NCBI GenBank assembly: GCA_903847195.1
Contig: CAINCZ010000133.1
Span: forward strand, 1-42,344
Origin: an uncultured Acidobacteriota bacterium
GTDB taxonomy: Bacteria > Acidobacteriota > Terriglobia > Terriglobales > CAINCZ01
DNA length: 42,344 nucleotides
Direction of reading: 5' to 3'
The notes under the pieces were generated by a model. The model had not been told where the DNA came from, did not search any database, and saw nothing but the letters and a program-made list of their open reading frames with translations. This document shows positions 29,501 through 35,990 of the stretch, piece by piece; the stretch's first letter is position 1; the number at the start of each line of letters is the position of its first letter. Made by a program: the position numbers and the translations under genes.

Positions 29501-31151
29501 CGGCACGCTGTCGGTGATGCAGGCGCCGCTGACGATCTCGGCCAGCAACGACACGAAGAAATACGGCGAGACGCGCACCTACGGCACGGTGGCCACGGGC
29601 TTCACCGCTTCGGGGCTGGCCAATAACGAGGCGGTCGGGACGGTGGTGATCACGGCCACGGGCGGCACTGCCGCCGATGCGGTGCCGGGCTACTACACCC
29701 TGACGCCGGCCGGGGCCACGGGCGGCACGTTCATGGCCTCCAACTACAACATCCGTTATCAAACCGGCACGCTGACGGTCGTGGTGGGAACGCTGACGAT
29801 CACGGCGAACAACCAGACCAAGGCATATGGCGTCGCGGCAGCCGGACTCGTCGGTACGGTGACGACCGGCTATGCCATCAACGGACTGTCGCCGACCGAT
29901 TCGATCTCCGCGGTCACCATGACGGCCACGGGCGGCACGGCGGCGAGTTCGCAGGTGGGCACCTACACGCTGTCGCCGACCTCGGCGGCAGGCACGAATT
30001 TCAACGCCAGCAACTACTCGATCAACTACGTGAGCGGTACCCTGACGGTAACGGCGTTGCCGCTGTCGGTCATCGCCGGCAACGACACAAAGCTGTACGG
30101 GCAGACCAGGCTGTATGGCTCGGGCCAGACGCTGTTTACCTCGACCGGGCTCGTGAACAACGAGACGATCGGTTCGGTGACGCTGACGGCCAGCGGCGGT
30201 GGGACGGCGACTTCGTCAGTCGGCGTTTACATGCTGACGCCGAGCGCGGCGACGGGCGGCAGCTTCAACCCGGTCAACTACATCGTCGCTTATGTGCCGG
30301 GCACACTGACGGTGACCAAGGGCAGCACCGCGGTCACGCTCACGAGCGACCAGGCCACGGTGATCGCGGGCAACGCGGTGACGTTTACGGCCACGGTCAG
30401 TCCGTTGGGCACGACCGGAACGCCGACCGGCATCGTGACGTTTAAGGACGGAGCCACGACGATCGGCACGGGCGTGCTGAATGCGGCGGACGTGGCGACG
30501 CTGGCGATCAGTACGCTCGCCAGCGGGGCGCACTCGATCACCGCGGTATACGCGGGTGACACGAACTATGCGACGAGCACTTCGCCGGCGGTGACGCAGA
30601 CGGTGCAGGACTTCCAATTCGTCGTCAACGGCACTAACGTGAACGGCGCGACCGCGCCGGTGCTGACGCAGACGGTGAGCAAAGGCAGCACGGCCACCTA
30701 TAGCCTGATCATCTCACCGAGCCCGAACGCCACCTTCCCCAACGCGATTGCGCTGGCGCTGACGGGGCTGCCGGTCGGTGCGACGGCCACGGTTACGCCT
30801 TCGACGATTGCCGCCGGCGCCGGTGCCACGACCGTGACGGTGGTGGTGACGACGGCGGGCATGGCGGCGGCTCGTCCGCTGGAAGACAAGCGGATGCCGG
30901 GCGGCGCCGTGCTGGGCCTGCTGCTGCCGGCGCTGGGACTGCTGCGCCTGCGGCGGGTTGACCGCAAGACCCGGCGGATGCTGCTGCTCGGGCTGCTGCT
31001 GGTGGCGATCATGGCGCTGGGCATGGTTGGCTGCGGCGGTGGATCGACGCAGGGCTTTTACGGCAACAATCCGCTGACGTATAACCTGCAGTTGGTGGCA
31101 ACCAGCGGAACGCTGCAGCATTTCACTACGATCAGCATCACGGTGCGGTAG
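23523..31151 (+). CDS. Giant secreted protein: NHL propeller, 15 MBG repeats, Ig domains, membrane hairpin
   Basis: 2542 residues. The start is placed at GTG 23523, because GGAGG (23513-23517) sits 5 bases upstream and the next residues form a signal peptide (FTFLLLILSIALGASAG). Frame upstream to 23268 is unlikely coding. Order of parts: residues ~30-330, a first propeller with DSTYSNLYISDLGNGRILKW; 404-753, six NHL-type blades beginning VITTVAG and containing GNLYIAD and NRIRKVD; ~755-935, ASH-like and Ig-like domains; 936-2267, fifteen MBG (mostly bacterial Ig) repeats of ~89 residues; 2268-2362, an Ig-like repeat (TGIVTFKDGATTIGTG); and a last Ig-like domain. That last domain is interrupted by GAVLGLLLPALGLLRLRRVD and LGLLLVAIMALGMVGCGGG. 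Likely a surface adhesin or scaffold; ligand unknown. The beta-barrel gene follows 11 bases later. Confidence 0.9.
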   Translation: MRRLLHCALLHSRQFTFLLLILSIALGASAGVTIGGTQSQTSISGTWTGASGVVTDASGVVYVAVNGGAHSVVKYNPTSGITTTYIAAGTLINGVALNELRDLIFDSTYSNLYISDLGNGRILKWSISSNSLVQSYVGSGNAMALDHLGNLWFGDINGDVRRILSGTTTAVLMYSGVGAVWGMAFDSANNLFVSDNTGGQIIRYASPGTGPRTTFLGAGGPRGMYFDASNNLYLGLKSNTEVRKYTAASSYATYSTVASNIPDVLGVTLAFNGDLYATDYGNGALWRVTPAQAFNGVFSPFTIGSSATTLTLSLQVTAGTNIGSIVPVLLGASGTDIAVGSTTCTIGVYNSATNCTVTLNFAPATPGYKRGGLRVLDNNGALLASAYLSGVALGARMAVIPGAITTVAGTGTTCANPALPCGDAGLATSALLTHPTDAAVDGAGNVYIADHGVNRIRKVVGGVINTVAGGGAGGDGGQATSAQLSGPWSVALDGVGNLYIVETSAHRIRKVDAISHVITTVAGTGTACATPTAVCGDGGAATSAQLNLPIGLAIDGAGNLYIADTSDNRIRRVDQASGVITTVAGSGGYCLSNCGDGGLATSAQLAGPEQVAIDAGGNLYIADFGDNRVRKVDASSHVISTVAGNGSACIGGTFCGDGAAATGATVTPRAVDVDAAGNLYIADEGRRVRKVDAATRIISTIAGDGTDCATSICNEGGAATAAAIGRPFGLRLDASGNLYLALDDDNVVRKVSAVGAPMVFPATEINTASPTQTLYLTNIGTDPLQRGMYLSVADFAVSPPLCASLLAAGDTCGQLLYFQPSTAGNITGVLTFTDTVSTATLPVALSGQGVAPKIAQTITFPPPGAQTYGVTPITLTATASSGLAVTYVVLSGPATVSNNTLTITGAGTISVQATQAGNTVYAAAPSVTISISVAQRALTLQTGSDVKRYGLVYPTGPGSTLFSVSAVTPLAPGDAITSVTLTATGCTGATVTVGTVCTLTATSPVGVNFNAANYNITVNPGTLTVTAGTITITVSNVSKVYGTTLTFGTVTTGYTYSGLAPGELVTSVFIAASGGAAATDPVATYTLTASAATGTFNPANYNVPITYVAGQLQVVGYPVTITASDDTKPYGVTKTYGANQTAFTATALLNGDIVTSVTLAVSGNGGLATAAVGSYTLTPSAATGTFNPNNYQFTYRTATLSVTPAPLTITARSASRTYGQTSGYGAGSTLFDSTGLVNGDAIGSVTITPSPNPGGTYLPVGSYLLTPSGALGGSFLASNYAITYNTGTLTVTRASLTVTATSYPNKFYGQTYPTGPGSTSFTTVGLVTGEQVGTVTITASGGTLANSPLGPYTLTPSAATGGSFSAGNYAITYVDGTLTVVRGLLVITASNDTKPYGQTRTYGVSTNFSYSGNAPGETVGSVIITASGGTDANSPVSVYSLTPSGAAGGTFTASNYQISYISGQLTVTPVPLRVTARDDNKIYGQTRTYGAGQSAFDSVGLVLGETIGSVTITASGGAAANAAAGTYSLTPSGATGGTFGPGNYTVTYVAGTLTVSPAALSIAATSESKTYGTVKNYGTVLPPGFSSSGLVAGDVITSVTITVSNGGGASNAPVGSYTLTPSSPVGSNFTANNYSITYVSGTLSVTAAQLIIKANDDVKAYGLVRTYGLSATGFTPTGLMNNESIGAVTISASGGMAANAPLGSYTLTPSGAIGGTFNPTNYSISYTPGALFVVQARVTLTAGNDTKVYGDSRSYGPGWTSFTALGMAPGETITSVTITASGGTLPTALVGSYSLTPKDATGNFTPANYLFTYLPGTLTVTPALLTITAANDTKTYGQTRTYGAGSTLFSTTPLVNNETVTSVTITANGGTAANAPVGSYQLIPTLASGSGTFAASNYTITYQPGMLSVTQATLNITASNQTKTYGQVLAFGAGSTAATFDGLAPGDGTPTVTITVSGSGGSGTAPVGSYVLSPSSPVGSNFLASNYRINYYSGTLSVMQAPLTISASNDTKKYGETRTYGTVATGFTASGLANNEAVGTVVITATGGTAADAVPGYYTLTPAGATGGTFMASNYNIRYQTGTLTVVVGTLTITANNQTKAYGVAAAGLVGTVTTGYAINGLSPTDSISAVTMTATGGTAASSQVGTYTLSPTSAAGTNFNASNYSINYVSGTLTVTALPLSVIAGNDTKLYGQTRLYGSGQTLFTSTGLVNNETIGSVTLTASGGGTATSSVGVYMLTPSAATGGSFNPVNYIVAYVPGTLTVTKGSTAVTLTSDQATVIAGNAVTFTATVSPLGTTGTPTGIVTFKDGATTIGTGVLNAADVATLAISTLASGAHSITAVYAGDTNYATSTSPAVTQTVQDFQFVVNGTNVNGATAPVLTQTVSKGSTATYSLIISPSPNATFPNAIALALTGLPVGATATVTPSTIAAGAGATTVTVVVTTAGMAAARPLEDKRMPGGAVLGLLLPALGLLRLRRVDRKTRRMLLLGLLLVAIMALGMVGCGGGSTQGFYGNNPLTYNLQLVATSGTLQHFTTISITVR
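24732..25781 (+). repeat. Six NHL-type repeats inside the giant gene
   Basis: Six units of about 55-62 residues (protein 404-753). They share ITTVAGTG, CGDGGxATSAQL, a PxxVAIDGAGNLYIAD core and NRIRKVD. Together they should close one six-bladed propeller. Some units carry a pair of Cys between the VAG and CGDGG elements that could form a local disulfide. Confidence 0.85.
26328..30323 (+). repeat. Fifteen MBG-type Ig repeats inside the giant gene
   Basis: 3996 bases coding residues 936-2267, about 266 bases per unit. Each unit carries LTITAxNDTKxYGQTRTYG, GLxxGExIxSVTITASGG, GSYTLTPSGATGG and FxxxNYxITYxxGTLTVT. Units differ at many positions, so they are old duplications; no two look identical at DNA level over long stretches. 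Units 1, 8 and 12 deviate most, for example in SSPVGSNF in place of GATGGTF. Confidence 0.88.
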
Positions 31152-31162
31152 CGGGAGGAGTC

Positions 31163-31732
31163 ATGAGGCGGATCATTCTGCTTACGGTATTGGTTGTTTG
31201 TGGGGCGCTGCTGGCCCCGGGAGCGGAGACGCCCGAGTTCTCCATCAGCTACGCCTATCAGGGGTCGCAGCCCGTGCCGGCGAACAGCTGGTTTGGCATG
31301 AACGGGGCGCGTGGCGACGTGGTATGGAATTTTGCCCGGCACTGGGCGCTGGTGGGTGAAGTCGGAGGCTCACATACGAACATCTACGGGCCGACGAGTT
31401 CGCCGCTCACCATGATTACCGGCATGATCGGTCCGCGGTTTTACCTGATTCCGCGTGGGCGAAAGGAAAAGCCAATGCGGCTCAGGCCGTTCCTGCAAGT
31501 GCTGGGTGGTGCGGCGTACGCGACCGAAGGGAAGTTTCCGCAAGCTTTGGTGGTCAAGAATCAGGCGCATTCGGTGGCGGGGTCGGCTGGCGGCGGACTG
31601 GAGATGAGGGCGAGGAAGAATGTCTCCATTCGCCTCATCCAGGCAGACATCCTCTACACGCAACTGCCGAACGGATACGATAACTACCAGATGAGCTATC
31701 GCTTCGGCGCGGGCATCGTCTTTGATTTTTAG
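31163..31732 (+). CDS. Small outer-membrane beta-barrel protein
   Basis: 189 residues with signal peptide MRRIILLTVLVVCGALLAPG. The mature part alternates polar and hydrophobic residues as in 8-stranded OmpA/OmpX-type barrels: PEFSISYAYQG, RHWALVGEVGGSH, GMIGPRFYLIPRG, GGLEMRARKNVSIRLIQADILYT and the C-terminal strand YRFGAGIVFDF ending in Phe, the usual signal for outer-membrane insertion. The ribosome site GGGAGGAG is strong. It starts 11 bases after the giant gene, so the two are co-transcribed. It could anchor or accompany the large protein, but no direct evidence for contact exists. A terminator follows at 31756. Confidence 0.88.
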   Translation: MRRIILLTVLVVCGALLAPGAETPEFSISYAYQGSQPVPANSWFGMNGARGDVVWNFARHWALVGEVGGSHTNIYGPTSSPLTMITGMIGPRFYLIPRGRKEKPMRLRPFLQVLGGAAYATEGKFPQALVVKNQAHSVAGSAGGGLEMRARKNVSIRLIQADILYTQLPNGYDNYQMSYRFGAGIVFDF

Positions 31733-31750
31733 ACGATCCGGCAGGGTAGA

Positions 31751-31783
31751 AAAAGAAAGCCCCGGCTTGCAGCCGGGGCTTTT
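31751..31783. terminator. Bidirectional intrinsic terminator
   Basis: A perfect 11-bp stem, AAAGCCCCGGC and GCCGGGGCTTT (31756-31766, 31772-31782), with loop TTGCA. T follows on the plus strand, and in the minus direction the upstream AAAAAG gives a T-run. It ends the giant-protein/barrel operon and can also stop minus-strand transcripts from the URO-D gene. Confidence 0.82.
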
Positions 31784-31840
31784 GCTTGCGGTGAAGCCGC
31801 CAGGGCGGTTCCCGGGAAGCTGTATCCCGCTTAAACGGTT

Positions 31841-31867
31841 GTCATCCTGAGCGCAGCGAAGGATCTG
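31841..31867 (+). repeat. Dispersed REP-like repeat, copy 5
   Basis: 27 bases identical to copies 1 and 4, between the terminator at 31756 and the 3' end of the URO-D-family gene, again in a gap between convergent genes. Confidence 0.85.
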
Positions 31868-31910
31868 CTGTTCTCTTCGAGCCGAGGGATACACCAACCC
31901 GCGATCTGCT

Positions 31911-33275
31911 CTAAGCGATCCACTGCCAAAGCCACGTATAGGCCCGCGCTTCGTAGGCCTCCCACGGCGTGCGGATCAGGCTCTCATCGCCCTGAACCCC
32001 GCCCAGTTCGGCCTTCTTCACACTCCACGGAGTGACGAGCTTCGGGAACACAGATGAGTCGACCTTGCTGGCGGGTGCGGGCTTCGGGCGCGCCTTGACC
32101 GACTTGTCGTAGACTCCGTATTCCAGCACTGCCTCGACCATGGCGCGCACGTTTTCCTTCTTCGCCGCGTAAGGAAGGTGGCAGCCGCCGCCGATCATGT
32201 ATCCGCCGCCCTGGCCCACGGTCTCGCAGAGATGCTTCACGTGGCTGCGCATTTGGTCTGGCGTGCCAATGGCGAACTGCGAATCGTGAATGCCGCCGCA
32301 GATGCACTGGTGGTGGCCGATTTCCTTCTTGGCGCGCTGGATGTCGGACTGATTGTCGATATCGCAGATCACCTTGCCCTTGGGCAGTTCGAGCATGTGG
32401 TGCCAGTAGGGAGTCCAGTCGCCTTCAAGGTAGGCGCGGACGATGTACCCGGCGTCGATCAGCTTCTCGCAGACCTTCTTGAACGACGGCCAGTAGAACT
32501 TGTCGAACTGAGCGGGCGACATGAAGATCGCCTTGTGGGTGGGACAGAAGATCGGATAGCGCCGCAGCGGGTCGGCCCCGGCGAGCGCGAAGTTGACCAT
32601 TTCATCGACCAGCACGTCGCAGGCGGCGATCACCTTCTGCGGACGCTTGTAGCAGTCCATCAGCGAAGCGGTGAGGCCGCGCAAGCTGTCGGCCAGCACG
32701 TCGAAGGGAGCCGAGAACTTGCCGAGCATCGGCTGCGGCATCCCGCGCTGGTTCTGCAACGTGAGCGAGCGGTTGCGCATGATCTGCCCGACCTGCGCGC
32801 CAACCATGCCGGACTTGAGGAAGGCCAGGTAGGAACGGGTGCTGCCCCGCTGCTTGAATTCACCGAGCAGGCGCGGGAGAAGCCGATCCACCAGGCACTC
32901 GGTCGGATTGGCGATCAGCGCGTCGTAATCGTCGGCCAGCATGTACTCGGCTTCGATGAACTGAAACTGCACTTCGGTGGACAGTTCGCGGCCCGGCACT
33001 TGGTATAAGCGCAGATCCACCGCATCGTATACCGGGGCGTAAAGGCGGTTGTTCCGCAGGACGTCGAACTCGGGGAAGTCCTTGCAGAAGGCCAGTTCCG
33101 ACTGCAACCACTTGTCCGGGTCGTAGACGGTTTCCTGGTGGTTCTGGCCAAGGTAAGTCTCGGCGAAGTTGTTGGTGCCGGGAGCGATGGGAATGCGGTC
33201 CGTGGGCTCCAGTGCGATGGCAGCCTGATACCTGCCCAAACGCTCTTCGTAAAGCTGCTTCACGTCATCAGGCAT
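31911..33275 (-). CDS. Uroporphyrinogen decarboxylase-family protein (MtaA-like methyltransferase type)
   Basis: 454 residues from ATG 33273-33275 (AAGGAG 11 bases upstream); a longer frame to 33320 is less likely. It has the URO-D fold, but with features of the corrinoid/coenzyme M methyltransferase branch rather than HemE. In particular, HHQCICGGIHD, followed later by GGGYMIGGGCHLPYAAKKEN, gives a His-x-Cys...Cys pattern that could bind zinc to activate a thiol or accept a methyl group. LEGDWTPYWHHMLELPKGKV and MVNFALAGADPLRRYPIF are also visible. No corrinoid protein or methyltransferase partner is next to it. Possible roles are demethylation of methylated substrates or an uncharacterised decarboxylase. 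The C-terminus reads TPWEAYEARAYTWLWQWIA. Confidence 0.83.
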   Translation of the reverse strand: MPDDVKQLYEERLGRYQAAIALEPTDRIPIAPGTNNFAETYLGQNHQETVYDPDKWLQSELAFCKDFPEFDVLRNNRLYAPVYDAVDLRLYQVPGRELSTEVQFQFIEAEYMLADDYDALIANPTECLVDRLLPRLLGEFKQRGSTRSYLAFLKSGMVGAQVGQIMRNRSLTLQNQRGMPQPMLGKFSAPFDVLADSLRGLTASLMDCYKRPQKVIAACDVLVDEMVNFALAGADPLRRYPIFCPTHKAIFMSPAQFDKFYWPSFKKVCEKLIDAGYIVRAYLEGDWTPYWHHMLELPKGKVICDIDNQSDIQRAKKEIGHHQCICGGIHDSQFAIGTPDQMRSHVKHLCETVGQGGGYMIGGGCHLPYAAKKENVRAMVEAVLEYGVYDKSVKARPKPAPASKVDSSVFPKLVTPWSVKKAELGGVQGDESLIRTPWEAYEARAYTWLWQWIA

Positions 33276-33355
33276 ATGCGGTGGTGCTCCTTGGATTAGG
33301 CCTTGAGCGGGCGAACACAAGGAGAGTGCGGGTCTTGAATCCTTGTGCGGCCGGC

Positions 33356-34294
33356 TCAGGAGTTTGTCAATTCAGCGGCATTGGCAGTATAGCCGCTCGG
33401 TGCCGATTCGTCGCCCCTCCGGCGGGCCTGATTTGCCAAGCAAATCCCCACCAGCACCACGACGCCTCCGATGACCTGATGACGGCGGGGAAGTTCGCCG
33501 AGGATAGGGATCGACAGCAGCGCGGTCACGACCACCTGGCCGAGCAGGGTGACGGAAACCGGAGCAGCGCGCAGATGGCCGAGAGCGTAGTTGATCGCCA
33601 GCCATCCCATCATTTGCGACAAGAGGCCCATGCCGAGCAGCGCCAGCCACGAGCGGGTCGAGTAGCCGCGCAAGGGCATGCCCGCAAAAATGTTGAGAAA
33701 AAAGAGCAATACCACGCCGGCCACATGAGAGATCGCCATGAAGGTGAGTGTGTCCACCTTTTCGCGCGCGCGCTGCACGGTGAGCAGGTAGGCGGCGTAG
33801 AAGAAGCTGGCGGCGATGGCCAGCAGGTCGCCGAGGTTCCAGTGGAAGCTGCGCCAGGAGGCGGCGCCGAGCAGGATCGACATCCCGGCGATGGCGACGA
33901 ACAGCCCGCACCAGTAGCGGCCGGAAAGATGCTCGCGGAACAGGAACAGTGCGCCGAGGCCGACCCAGAGCGAGGCGTTATTGGCCAGCAGGGTCGCCGT
34001 GGCCGCCGAGGTGAGCATGATGCTGGTGTTCCACACGGCGAGATCGAGGGCGAAGAAGATGCCGCCGGCAGCGACGAGCATGATCTGCCGCCGCGTGGCA
34101 CGCGGTGCAGACGCGCGCCGGCAGAGACTCCACGGCACGATCACCATCCCGGCGAACAGCAGGCGGTAAAAGGCGGAGACCATGCCCGGCACGGCGGCGA
34201 TCTTGACGAAGATGGCCGAGAAGCCGATGCAGAGGATCCCACCGGCGAGCGCGGAATAGGCCAGCAAAGCCTGCTTCTTTTCGGGGTCGGTCAT
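33356..34294 (-). CDS. EamA-family (DMT) transporter
   Basis: 312 residues with about ten membrane segments in two repeated EamA halves. The first half has ALAGGILCIGFSAIFVKIA and SAATATLLANNASLWVGLGA; the second has LGDLLAIAASFFYAAYLLTV, GLLSQMMGWLAINYALGHL and VVVTALLSIPILGELPRRHQ. These are typical of drug/metabolite exporters of unknown substrate. It is divergent from the malonyl-CoA decarboxylase gene over 217 bases. The start ATG 34292-34294 is followed by a polar N-terminus, as expected for a cytoplasmic end. Confidence 0.9.
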   Translation of the reverse strand: MTDPEKKQALLAYSALAGGILCIGFSAIFVKIAAVPGMVSAFYRLLFAGMVIVPWSLCRRASAPRATRRQIMLVAAGGIFFALDLAVWNTSIMLTSAATATLLANNASLWVGLGALFLFREHLSGRYWCGLFVAIAGMSILLGAASWRSFHWNLGDLLAIAASFFYAAYLLTVQRAREKVDTLTFMAISHVAGVVLLFFLNIFAGMPLRGYSTRSWLALLGMGLLSQMMGWLAINYALGHLRAAPVSVTLLGQVVVTALLSIPILGELPRRHQVIGGVVVLVGICLANQARRRGDESAPSGYTANAAELTNS

Positions 34295-34473
34295 GAATAC
34301 CTTGATTGTAAAGCTTCGGTCGGCCGGAAGCTGCTGCCGGGATGGGAATCAGCTGCGTCCATGGAAGCAGAGGAACCGGTCAGCGGCAGGCGGGATTTGG
34401 ACTATCATTGCCGTAGAAGACAGGCATAGAACACGCTCGGGCAGCGGTTTTCCGGCCGGAGAGAGATGAAGGG

Positions 34474-34509
34474 CCTTCCCCCCGGTCGCTGCCGAGCGAC
34501 GGGAAGGGA
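34474..34509 (+). promoter_or_regulatory. Hairpin that encloses the ribosome binding site of malonyl-CoA decarboxylase
   Basis: CCTTCCC (34474-34480) pairs with GGGAAGG (34501-34507), and GTCGCT (34485-34490) with AGCGAC (34495-34500), around loop GCCG. That gives 13 bp with a 4-base bulge. The likely ribosome site GGGAAGGGA (34501-34509) lies in the 3' arm, three bases before ATG 34512, so it would be hidden when the hairpin forms. Confidence 0.55.
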
Positions 34510-34511
34510 CA

Positions 34512-35945
34512 ATGGCGCCGACTCCGAACGAGCAGGAACCAACTCGCAAATCATCCAATTTCTTCCAGGCACTTCTTCGCAATCTTAGACAGTCCAGGAA
34601 TCGTGACATCCGGGTTTTGTGTGAGCAGTTGTTGTCGCAGCGGGGCGAGGCGTCGCAGGCCGCGCTGGCGGGCGAGCTGATCGCCACCTATGTTTTGTTA
34701 ACCCCCGAGAGCCGGCTGGAATTCTTCAAGATGCTGGCGCGCGACTTCGGGCCGCAGGCCGAGGCGATCCACAAGGCGGCCGAGAAGTATATGAGTACAG
34801 TCACGGTGGCTGGCTACGAGGCGCTGCTGGCGGCGATGGAGTCGCCACGCCAGAAGCTGCTGCAACGCATGAACACGGCGCCACGGGGGACCGAGACGCT
34901 GGTCGCCATGCGCAGCGCCATCGGGCGGCTGCTGAAGAGCGAGCCCGAACTGCTGGCCCTCGACGTGGACCTGAAGTTTCTTTTCACGCACTGGTTCAAT
35001 CGCGGATTTTTGCGGCTGGAAAAAATCGGCTGGCAGACGCCGGCCAGCGTGCTGGAGAAGCTGATCGGGTATGAGTCCGTGCACGAAGTGAATGGCTGGC
35101 CTGACCTGCGGCGGCGGCTGCAGCAGGACCGCCGTTGCTTTGCCTTCTTTCACCCCGCGCTCGAGGACGAGCCGGTGATCTTCATCGAGATCGCGCTGAC
35201 AAAGGGCATCGCCGGACAACTGGGGCCACTGCTCGACGTGGAGGCGCCCGTGCGCAACCCGGACGAGGCCGACACGGCGATCTTCTATTCCATCAGCAAT
35301 TGCCTGCAGGGGCTGCGCGGAATCTCGTTCGGCAACTTTTTGATCAAGCAGGTGGTGCAGGAACTGCTGGCCGAGCTTCCGGGCCTGAAGCTGTTCAGCA
35401 CGCTCTCGCCCATGCCGCGCTTTATGCACACGTTGCGCGACGGGCAGAATCCACAGGGCTTCACGCGAGAGCGGCTGGCGCGGCTGCTTGGCGATTTCGC
35501 GGGCGAACTGACGAAGCGGGCGGGAAAATCGGATGTGGTGGAGGCGTTCTTCGCCCTGCTGGAGCAACCGCTGGCTCACCGTGAAGCACTCACCAAACCG
35601 CTGCAACGCCTGGCGCTGGCCTACTTCACGCAGGCGCGCAGCAAGGGACGGCTGATCGACCCGGTGGCGAACTTCCACCTGGCCAACGGCGCGCGGCTGG
35701 AGGCGATCAACTCCTTCGGCAACGAGCGCCCCTACGGGCTGGCGCAGTCCTGCGGGCTGATGGTCAATTACCGCTACGTGCTCGACGAGGTGGAGGACAA
35801 TCACGAACGCTTCGTGCGCGAGGGTGAGGTCGCGCTGTCCAAGCGTCTGCAGTCACAACAACGGGCGGTTGCAGCTTTGTGGAATGAGCCACCGGTGAAG
35901 ACGCGGGTGGCAGCGAAGCCGGTGGCCGAACCCGCACCCGCGTAA
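34512..35945 (+). CDS. Malonyl-CoA decarboxylase
   Basis: 477 residues; converts malonyl-CoA to acetyl-CoA and CO2. It has an all-helical N-terminal domain (~residues 1-190) and a GNAT-like catalytic domain. Family segments seen are RCFAFFHPALEDEPVIFIEIALT, AIFYSISNCLQGLRGISFGNFLIK, LKLFSTLSPMPRF, LIDPVANFHLANGARLEAIN and AQSCGLMVNYRYVLDEVEDNHE. The Ser in FYSISN and the His in FHLANGA are at the positions proposed as catalytic in the family. The C-terminal KPVAEPAPA is likely disordered. The gene stands alone; matB and a dicarboxylate carrier, which accompany it in rhizobia, are absent. A hairpin covers its ribosome site. Confidence 0.94.
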   Translation: MAPTPNEQEPTRKSSNFFQALLRNLRQSRNRDIRVLCEQLLSQRGEASQAALAGELIATYVLLTPESRLEFFKMLARDFGPQAEAIHKAAEKYMSTVTVAGYEALLAAMESPRQKLLQRMNTAPRGTETLVAMRSAIGRLLKSEPELLALDVDLKFLFTHWFNRGFLRLEKIGWQTPASVLEKLIGYESVHEVNGWPDLRRRLQQDRRCFAFFHPALEDEPVIFIEIALTKGIAGQLGPLLDVEAPVRNPDEADTAIFYSISNCLQGLRGISFGNFLIKQVVQELLAELPGLKLFSTLSPMPRFMHTLRDGQNPQGFTRERLARLLGDFAGELTKRAGKSDVVEAFFALLEQPLAHREALTKPLQRLALAYFTQARSKGRLIDPVANFHLANGARLEAINSFGNERPYGLAQSCGLMVNYRYVLDEVEDNHERFVREGEVALSKRLQSQQRAVAALWNEPPVKTRVAAKPVAEPAPA

Positions 35946-35990
35946 TACCGGGGCAGGCGCGAGGGTGCGGTAGCACCGTCGCGCTGCGCC

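Noticed and set aside
26328..30323. CRISPR-like or satellite repeat array
   Set aside because: The ~266-base periodicity is coding, and the units are divergent protein repeats (MBG domains), not short identical repeats with spacers.
33212..34429. 405-residue open frame on the plus strand
   Set aside because: Antisense to the EamA transporter and the start of the URO-D gene; no recognisable features.
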